Below, piece by piece: positions 56,161-64,000 of a stretch of DNA of 64,000 bases; position 1 is the first letter of the stretch, and every line of letters starts with the position of its first letter. A program made the position numbers and the translations under genes. The notes beneath the pieces are model-generated. The model worked only from the letters and a program-made list of their open reading frames with translations. It was not told where the DNA came from and did no database searches. Source of the stretch: Aedes albopictus (taxonomy: Eukaryota > Arthropoda > Insecta > Diptera > Culicidae); assembly GCF_035046485.1 (NCBI RefSeq), contig NC_085137.1:344400505-344464504 (forward strand), written 5' to 3'.

Positions 56161-56889
56161 CAATTCCTCTAGGAGGTATCAGTATATCGGCTACAGAAGT
56201 ACGTTCTTCAGCATTACAGCATAAAAAATCTTTCAAGGGTGAGCTGACGAATGCCAACTTTTGCTGCGATATCATATGTAGAAGTCCAGCAATAAAAGTT
56301 TTTTTGGTGGCCACTTCAATGGTCAAAGATCCCGAATAAAAAAAATACATAAAAATAACAGGGTAGAAATTAACTTCGTCATATGTGCTATTTTCCGTCA
56401 TATCAGATGGAAAAAGCGAGTTATTAGAGATATTTCAACTTATCTTTGCCAGACTCATTCAATGAAAGTAAAAAGATGTAGATTATCAATAACCAGCCCT
56501 TATCACACTGAAAATCGAAAAAATACGCAAAATTTCACGTTTCAATTTCCTTCCACTTACGATTTCACATTTTTCGAATAAAACCTACAGTCAAATCATA
56601 ATTTTAACCACCCTATGTACCACAGTGTCACGTAGAAGGTGTACGGGAATGGAACTCGTGTTATGCCCAATATAATCATGGACTAGACAGAACCAGAATT
56701 TGAGGGACCATTATTCAATCTTATTATTTTAAGGAAACTCTTTTACAACATGTTTTCAATGATATGGAAAACAATTTATGAATTAGAGCTTGATACCAAA
56801 TTGACCATGAGGCCTTAGGCGAGGTGCAAGAATAAATTGGATCATTATTGGTCGGTGGGCTGCAAAACGGCGATTCGATAAGGAGGGCG
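56161..56889. other. No gene recognised
   Basis: AT-rich intergenic sequence between the satellite and the LINE 5' region. Confidence 0.3.
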
Positions 56890-57255
56890 TCCAACATAGC
56901 TCTGGTACTCACAAGTTACTACCTCATGCTTTCACGGGTCAAGCGATGACAAAGACCGCCAGCTAAGAGTTGGGTGCTTAGCTGGTAGTGCAGCCTGGGC
57001 ACTTTTGTCCTTCTGACTTCAGCTAGATTTAGGAGGTACGACCCGAGCGTCTGTTCTGGCATCCAGCGGCTGAATAAGAAATGCTGCATCACGCCCAGCT
57101 AGATCCAAGGTGGTAGCCCCATCAACGTGGTCGTCCTAGTGTTGGTTGGGACGTTAAACAAAACTGGCACGATGGCCCTCCGGCGAGACAGGAGTGTTGG
57201 CGTAGGCCCAATAAGCCACCCGTAAAAATCCCCATTGCGAATAACATAGGAGAAA

Positions 57256-58014
57256 ATGCGACATAGGCAAAGACCCACGCGACGAAATAAGGACTACGAT
57301 TGGAAACTTGGAACATGGAATTGCAAGTCACTAGGTTTCGCAGGATGTGACAGAATAATTTACGACGAACTACATCCCCGCAACTTCGACATCGTGGCGT
57401 TGCAGGAACTTTGTTAGGCTGGACAGAAAGTGTGGAAAAGCGGGCATCGAGCGGCTACCTTCTACCAAAGCTGTGGCACCACCAATGAACTGGGAACAGG
57501 ATTTATAGTGTTGGGCAAGATGCCACAACGTGTGATCGGGTGGCAGCCGATCAACACAAGGATGTGCATGTTGAGAGTTAAGGGCCGTTTCTTCAACTAC
57601 AGCATCATCAACGTCCACTGCCCACACGAAGGGAGACCTGATGACGAGAAAGAAGCGTTCTACGCGTAGTTAGAGCAAACATGCGATGGTTGCTCGCCGC
57701 GTGACGTCAAAATCGTTGTCGGCGACATGAACGCGCAGGTAGGAAGGGAGGAAATGTACAGACCGGTAATCTGGCGAAACAGCATGCACGCCGTATCGTA
57801 TGATAACGGCCAGCGATGCGTAAACTTTGCAGCCTCCCGTGGTACGGTAGTCCGAAGCACCTTCTTCCCCCGCAAAGATATCCACAAAGTCACCAGGAGA
57901 TCACCCGGCCATCAAACAGAAAACCAAATAGACCACGTTCTAAACGACGGTAAATTCTTCTCGGATATAACCAATCAATGTCCGCAAATACTGTGCGAAT
58001 ATAGATTCGGATAA
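57256..58014 (+). pseudogene. RTE-type endonuclease domain, with in-frame stops
   Basis: From ATG at 57256 the frame reads 'LGTWNCKSLGFAGCDRIIYD' and 'FDIVALQELC', the N-terminal APE endonuclease blocks. It continues with 'YSIINVHCPHEG', 'VGDMNAQVGRE' and 'QIDHVL'. In-frame stops occur at 57415-57417 and 57667-57669, and the frame ends at 58012-58014. The catalytic Asn/Asp-type motifs are still visible. Confidence 0.75.
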
Positions 58015-58363
58015 ATAGTGATGCATGCGCTCAAAACTTTCGACAGTTATCACCACGCGTCGAAGTCAAACGCCGCGGCTCCACATCGAGCAGTAACGTA
58101 GAAGTGGCTCAAGACTACGCGCAGCAGTTAGCAGTGGACCTACCACCGAAAGGCAGCTTGGCGCAGCTACACTTGAAGATGGCTGGAGGGACATCCGATC
58201 CGCCATAGGTAGTATCTCGGCTACAGCACTAGGCTTCGCGACTCCGAATCACATAAACGACTGGTATGACGGCGAATGTGAACAGTTGAAAAACGAGAAG
58301 AATGCAGCATGTGTGAGAATCTAGCAACATCGTACGAGAGCGAATGAGGCACGTTATAGACAG

Positions 58364-58720
58364 GTGCGGAACAGGCAAAACTCAGTCTTCCGCATGAAGA
58401 AGCGCCAGCAGGAAGAACGAGATCGCGAAGCGATGGAAGAGCTGTACCGCGCTAAGGACACACGAAAGTTCTACGAGAAGCTGAACCGCTCGCGCAGAGG
58501 CTTTGTGCCACAAGCCGACGTGTGCCGAGATAATCACGGGAATATTATCACGAGCGAGCGTGAGGTGGACAAGAGGTGGCGGCAGCATTACGATGAGCAC
58601 CTCAATGGCGACGTTGCAAGCACCGAAGGTGGCGCGGTAACGGATCTAGGAGTACGTGCACAAGACGAAAGATTTCCGGCCCTAACCTCCAAGAGATTGA
58701 AGAGGAGGTTAGCCGGTTGA
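58364..58720 (+). pseudogene. RTE-type linker between endonuclease and reverse transcriptase
   Basis: Charged, Arg/Glu-rich segment ('KKRQQEERDREAMEELYRA', 'RKFYEKLNRSRRGF') typical of the region before the RT. It is in a different frame from the endonuclease and ends at a TGA. Confidence 0.6.
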
Positions 58721-58995
58721 AAACAACAAAGCCACTGGAGCAGATCAACTACCAAGCGAGGTACTAAAACACGGTAGAGAAGCACTAGTAAGAGAACTAC
58801 ACTGGATCATTACCAAGATTTGGGAGGAGGAATTATTACCGGAGGAGTGGATGGAAGGTATCGCGTGTCCCATCGACAAAAAAGGGCGGCAAGTTGGATT
58901 GCGGGAACTATCGCGCGATCACACTACTGAGCGCTGCCTACATGGTACTCTCTCAAATTTAATGACGCCGTCTATCACCGATTGCAAGAGAGTTC

Positions 58996-60198
58996 GTGAG
59001 GCAATATCAAATTGGATTCATGGGTGAACGCGCTAAAACGAACCATATGTTCACCATCCGCCAGGTGTTGCAGAAATGCCGCGAATACAACGTGCCCGCA
59101 CATCACTTGTTCATCGATTTCAAATTGGCGTATGATACAATCGATCGAGAACAGCTATGGCAGATTATGCACGAATACGGATTCCCGGATAAACTGATAC
59201 GATTAATCAAGGCGACGATGGATCGAGTGATGTGCGTAGTTCGAGTATCATGGACACTCTCGAGTCCCTTCGAATCTCGCAGAGGGTTACGGCAAGGTGA
59301 TGGTCTTTCGTGCTTGCTGTTTGAAGGTGTAATAAGGAGAGCGGTGATAAACACGAGTGGGACGATTTTCACGAAGTCCGTTCAGCTGCTTGATTTCGCT
59401 GATGATATTGATATTATTGCTCGTAAATTTCAGACGATGGCGGAAACGTACATCCGACTAAAGAGTGAAGCCACCAGGCGAATCGGATTAGTCATTAATG
59501 TGTCGAAGACAAAGTGGATGATGGCAAAGGGCTCCAGGGAGGAATCTCCGCGCCCGCCACCCCGAATTTATATCGACGGTGATGAAATCGAGTCGGTTGA
59601 AGAATTCGTGTACTTGGGCTCACTGGTGACCGCCGACAACGACACCAGCAGAGAAATTCAGAGGCGCATTGTGGCAGGAAATCGTGCTTACTTTGGACTC
59701 CGCAGAACTCTACGATCGAATAAAGTTCGCCGTAACACGAAGGTAACTATCTACAAAACGCTGATTAGACCGGTTGTCCTCTATGGGCACGAAACATGGA
59801 CCCTACGTGCAGAGGACTAACGCGCCCTTGGAGTTTTCGAACGGAAGGTGTTGCGTACCATCTACGGCGGAGTGCAGATGGAAGACGGGACTTGGAGAAG
59901 GCGAATGAACCACGAGCTGCATCAGCTGCTGAGAGAACCAACCATCGTCCACACCGCGAAAATCGGGAGGCTACGGTGGACGGGTCACGTCATCAGGATG
60001 TTGGATAGCAGCCCGACTAAAATGGTTCTCGAGAGTCATCCGACCGGTACAAGAAGACGTGGTGCGCAGCGAGCTGGGTGGGTCGACCAAGTGGAGGACG
60101 ATCTGCGGACCCTACGCAGAGTGCGGAACTGGAGACAAACAGCCTTGGACCGAGTGGAAATGGAGACGGCTACTATGTACAGAAGAGGCAAATTTTAA
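58996..60198 (+). pseudogene. RTE-type reverse transcriptase and C-terminal region, one nonsense codon
   Basis: One frame runs from RT motif 0/1 ('MFTIRQVLQKCREYN') through 'HHLFIDFKLAYDTIDREQLW' (motif A), 'RRGLRQGDGLSCLLF' (motif B) and active-site 'LLDFADDIDII'. It reaches a TAA at 59818-59820 and then continues in the same frame to 60198 ('VFERKVLRTIYGG', 'GWVDQVEDDLRTL'). Compared with the fragment at 41498-41927 it lacks four residues after CLLF, an in-frame 12-bp deletion. The preceding linker is in another frame. Non-functional. Confidence 0.75.
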
Positions 60199-60240
60199 TA
60201 ATTGGCATTTGATGTTAATATATTAAGGAAGGCTATGTGT

Positions 60241-61171
60241 GATAATAAAGTTTGTTTCTGCATCCGTTCTCAAATGACAGAGCTGCAAAGTTGTGCCAAT
60301 AGTTCCTGGGACACCCTATAGTACTTGCGTGGTGCGGTAGTGACCAACTTCAGGACAGTCGGAAAGTTGAATATTCACGGCAATGAGTCAGTTCTGTTGA
60401 ATTCACTGATGTCTTTCATTATTGATTTGATTGTTTCAGGCAGTGCATCAGAAATAATTGGTTATTCAACCGAAAACCATGAAAACTAAATCGACTGTCA
60501 AGCGGCGACAGAACTAGACCGATCCGAAAGTCAATTGTATAGTTCATACCATTTCCTCCTGTTGTTGATGTTCCTGCAGTTCCTCTCCTGGAGGGCTATG
60601 AATAACAATTGTACCTTCTCGATGATACGTCCGTCCAATAAACCATTCATCAATTTCGTATCGTGTGATTTCCAATACGCAGTGTCACATGTAACCGGTG
60701 TTTGCATTCCCGGAAATTTGATTTATAATCTCCGCATTTGCTCCGTTCCGCGAACAATGTTACATAACATTTGACTCAATCGCAATTACATCATTTTATT
60801 TGATGATGGTATAGCAGGCATATGAATTATGCATTCCCGGTGCATGGCGTGCACTTTTGCGTACTGTCTGTGTTTACAAATCTCATTTGCGTCTATATCA
60901 TTCATGTGTATTAGCCATAGTATGGAGTCACGGATATCTCATTTGATCCTAATGTATCGTTAATGCAATTTACACAGAGGGTCATTCCGCATGTAACAAT
61001 GGTTCCGAATCACGAATACTTTAATCTACCAATAAGTCCAGCTTTTACCGTTTGATATAATACAGATGAATTATCCAGTTCAAAAAACATTTTTATCGAA
61101 CAAGCTGTGCTGACAAACTCTTTTCGATCAATCTATTTCCTATTCCTGTGCTAGGCAGTCGAGCTTGCATA
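60241..61171. other. No gene recognised
   Basis: AT-rich sequence after the LINE. The frame at 60535-60774 starts with a hydrophobic stretch but has no recognisable domain. Confidence 0.3.
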
Positions 61172-61173
61172 TA

Positions 61174-62763
61174 CACTCCCGTGCAAAAGTTTGGGGTCAC
61201 CCCCTCGAAAACATGGAAATGTTTTTCGGTCATATCTCAGTCATCTTTCATTCAATCCACTCGTTCTTAGACTCTTTCGAAAGATAAAAAGTTAGATTTG
61301 ATTCGTAGGTACTTTTCACAAATTCCATATGAAATTTTTAGGTTAAAAAGTTTACCTAAACTTACATGTTTTTCCTAAATCTGTACGAAATATTGTTTTC
61401 CGTGTAGTTCAAAAATGGGTGGACCAAATTTCAAAATTAAAGTTATATCAAAACCCTATTTCTATCCTCTTTGAGAGCCATTCATTAGATTTTAGCGGAA
61501 AAATTCATAACATAATTTAAATGATCGAGTTAGGTTTACAAGTCACCGTGCAAAAGTTTGGGGTCACCCCTAAGTATGCTACATCGTGCAAAAGTTTGGG
61601 GTCACCTTCCAAATGAAGTCTGAGTCGGATGTTTATTCAAATCGTCATTGTTTTTAATGCAACTCCAATTCCTTCTTTGATAGTTGAATGGCAAGACACA
61701 AAAATGGTTATGAAATGTTCATAAGCTAAGTTCTAGACTAATTTAAGGTAGAAAACGGTATATAAAATCCATACTAAATCAGCTAAGTTCGTTATATAAA
61801 GTGCGAAAGAGGATGGAAGTGAGATAAAAATGACTAATTCGTGAATTCTACCCTATATAACTGTAAGTGTTATAACCACAAACATACCATTACCCAAAAA
61901 TCCATGAATTTCAGGAATGTTACATATTTTATTTTAATAAATATGCCATATCAAAAAATTATCCCCTTGCTTTGCACCAAAACCCAAAATCTCGAATGTA
62001 ATAGTACATTCAGAGAAATGTTATTCGTTGTTATGGATTTTGGGGTAATTGTATATTTGTGGTTTTAACACTTACTGTTATATAGGGTAGAGTTCACGAA
62101 TTAGTCATTTTTATCCCACTTCCATCCTCTTTCGCACTTTATATAACGAACTTAGCTGATTTAGTATGGGTTTTATACCCCATTATCTACCTTAATTTAG
62201 TCTAGAACTTAGTTTATGAACATTTCATAACCATTTCTGTGTCTTGCATTCAAATGTCAAAGAAGGAATTGGAGTTGCACCAAAAACAATGACGATATGA
62301 ATAAAAATCCGACTCAGACTTCATTTGGAAGGTGACCCCAAACTTTTGCACGATGCAGCATACTCAGGGGTGACCCCAAACTTTTGCACGGTGACTTGTA
62401 AACCTAAGTCGATCATTTAAATTTTGTTATGAATTTTTCCGCTAAAATCTAATAAATGGCTCTCAAAGAGGATAGAAATAGGGTTCTAATGCAACTTTAA
62501 TTTTGAAATTTGGTCGACCCAATTTTGAACTACACGGAAAACAATATTTCGTACAAATTTAGGAAAAACATGTAAGTTTAGGTAAACTTTTTAACCTAAA
62601 AATTTCATATGAAATTTGTGAAAAGTACCTACGAATCAAATCTAACTCTTTATCTTTCGAAAGAGTCTAAGAACGAGTGGATTGAATGAAAGATGACTGA
62701 GATATGACCAAAAAACATTTCCATGTTTTCGAGGGGGTGACCCCAAACTTTTGCACGGGAGTG
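61174..62763. mobile_element. Foldback element, CACTCCCGT family, copy 2
   Basis: Ends cactcccgtgcaaaagtttg and complement, TA at both sides (61172-61173 and 62764-62765). The arms are near-exact complements to a centre near 61960. CAAAAGTTTGGGGTCACC appears at the terminus and twice more per arm (about 61552 and 61589, mirrored near 62335 and 62375). The termini match copy 1 (21145-22359), but most of the interior differs. No transposase. Confidence 0.75.
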
Positions 62764-62765
62764 TA

Positions 62766-63837
62766 CTTACTCATAATAGAGCAAAAGGGGGAATAATGGG
62801 AAATATCCAAGCAATTCACTGTGACTTACTGCACAACCCTTACATGCACTGTCGTGACTGTTTTGTAACCATGTGTGTTGCTTGGGTAGTTCGATTTTTT
62901 GGGAACCGTTTTTTTTTTTTTTCTATGGTTATTATATATTGTTTATCAACATTTTGTCGCAATTGCTCTAGTTCCGAATATTTGAACATTTTTTTTGTTA
63001 GAATCAACTCAATCGCATCGTTTTGAATATCACTAATTGGATTACACTATATCGTAATACATTGTTGTATTTAAGGTTTAGGTGATACCTTTCTATTCGC
63101 CCTATCGGACCCCGCCTTATCCTATACCTATATCAGGGTCAGCGCTAGATGTATGCTGCCAGTAGCGTACTGATGCAGGCATTTGATTATTCATGAAATC
63201 TTATCAACAAAGCGGCAGGAAATGAAAACGAAAAGTGGTAAAATTTGAAAAGGTGTTACGATGTTGGCCAACTGCCTGCCACTGTACGCCTTTGCATTGC
63301 ATTGGCCTAACTTACTGTTTAGGAGGTCGTGCCGAGATTGGTCCTTACTCTCTTTTATCTCGAGTGACCGTGGTGTTGGGCAGGAGGCCAAAATAAACGA
63401 ACAAAGCCGGGACGGACGGGCGGACTCTCGTCAGCGCCTAGATTGTTCTCGTGAATATTTAAACTAGGATTTGCGATTTGCCCTGGGCTGTGCATAGCAC
63501 GATACTATTGTTGGTCATTCAATATTTAGGTGGCAAAGTGCCTAGCATGATAGATGTGGTGATTGAATGGATCGTTTTCCGCAGATTGAAATACAAGTCA
63601 GTTGTTTCATTTCTTTGTTACAGATACATATTAGTTTTGAGAGTCCAATTCTGTAGCTGGAAAATTTCGTTTAGTTATGTTTTTCGAAGAAATATTTGAT
63701 TGGCCAACAACTGCATTTTAAAAAAGAAAATGGTAGAAAATGAATTCTGGATTCAGTGAGCCTTCTCAAGTAAGTAAGTTTTGAGGAGGAGCTTAAAACC
63801 ATCATTAAATCAAAATAAAATAAATTCGGCTTTGTAG
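62766..63837. other. No gene recognised; one MITE end
   Basis: Includes 'catgtgtgttgcttgggt' near 62870, the right-hand end of the CCCAAGCAACACAC family without its partner. The short frames are unconvincing. Confidence 0.3.
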
Positions 63838-64000
63838 GGCCCATATAGCCGAGGCGGTAAACGCACGGGTATTCAGCATGACCATGCTGAGGGTGACGGG
63901 TTCGATTCCCGGTCGGTCCAGGATCTTTTCGTAAAGTAAATTTCCTTGACTTCCTTGGGCATAGAGTATCTTCGTGCCAGCCACACGACATACACATGCA
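63838..64000 (+). mobile_element. Feilai-like tRNA-derived SINE, 5' part, cut by window end
   Basis: A tRNA-like head with A box tagccgaggcg (63846-63856) and B box ggttcgattcc (63899-63909) is followed by 'aggatcttttcgtaaag' and 'ttccttgggcatagagta', the body of a common Aedes SINE as I remember it. The 3' end lies beyond the window. Confidence 0.7.

Larger units (their letters stand above)
56890..60240 (+). mobile_element. RTE-clade (JAM-like) non-LTR retrotransposon, decayed
   Basis: A GC-richer ~3.3-kb block with a ~370-bp leader, then APE endonuclease (57256-58014), linker (58364-58720) and reverse transcriptase with C-terminal region (58996-60198), spread over three frames with several stops. 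Motifs such as 'YLGSLVTADNDTSREIQRR' and 'PVVLYGHETWTL' are of the RTE/BovB kind. JAM1-type elements are common in Aedes; the family name is from memory. Ends are approximate and no TSD was identified. Confidence 0.7.

Noticed and set aside
63838..63925. tRNA gene on the plus strand
   Set aside because: Same reason: a tRNA-like head fused to a SINE body.

Overview
The window looks like non-coding, repeat-rich chromosomal DNA from a culicine mosquito, most likely Aedes or a close relative. The evidence is an insect scabrous-type terminal exon, an R1-clade LINE, a JAM/RTE-type LINE, a Feilai-like tRNA-derived SINE, and dense foldback and MITE DNA transposons. Very little is host coding sequence. 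The only confident host gene is the last coding exon of a scabrous (sca) orthologue at 88-1008 (+). A second, weak candidate terminal exon lies at 12400-12540 (+).

Layout. 1-1614: sca terminal exon and 3' UTR. 1989-4761: TA-flanked inverted-repeat elements, one with two further elements inside it. 6674-12213: an almost intact R1-clade retrotransposon on the minus strand, bounded by a 12-bp target-site duplication (TSD) and disabled mainly by one frameshift at the RT active site. 12400-14236: candidate terminal exon and AT-rich 3' UTR-like sequence. 14263-14677: a foldback with a 9-bp TSD and clustered 'GCCGAATGCC' motifs. 15445-16118: a retroposon with a 20-bp TSD and an ATGCT tail. 17169-19396: a TIR element carrying satellite-like repeats and a nested MITE. 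19930-20700: a minus-strand TATA/poly(A) segment that resembles an LTR or promoter. 21145-32553: a series of foldbacks, MITEs and SINEs. 33300-45277: a multi-level nest described below. 45384-51379: piggyBac-like MITEs, an (AAG)n microsatellite and two nested foldbacks. 51670-56160: degenerate 24-bp satellite blocks. 57256-60198: a decayed RTE-type LINE on the plus strand. 61174-62763: a second member of the 'CACTCCCGT' foldback family. 63838-64000: the 5' part of a SINE, cut by the window edge.

The most notable structure is 33300-45277. A Tc1-like transposon with two-direct-repeat (IR/DR) ends and TA target sites encodes a dead transposase on the minus strand. The gene is split by a ~9.6-kb foldback (33863-43490). 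That foldback's arms hold ~142-bp tandem repeats, and its ~5.8-kb loop holds a 12-bp-period satellite plus a LINE fragment. An 886-bp foldback with a 10-bp TSD is inserted in its left arm. This gives a readable relative chronology of insertion.

No operon, CRISPR array or prokaryotic system is present. Apart from sca, the sequence is best read as layers of selfish DNA. Coordinates of element ends were read by eye from inverted repeats and TSDs and may be off by a few bases.
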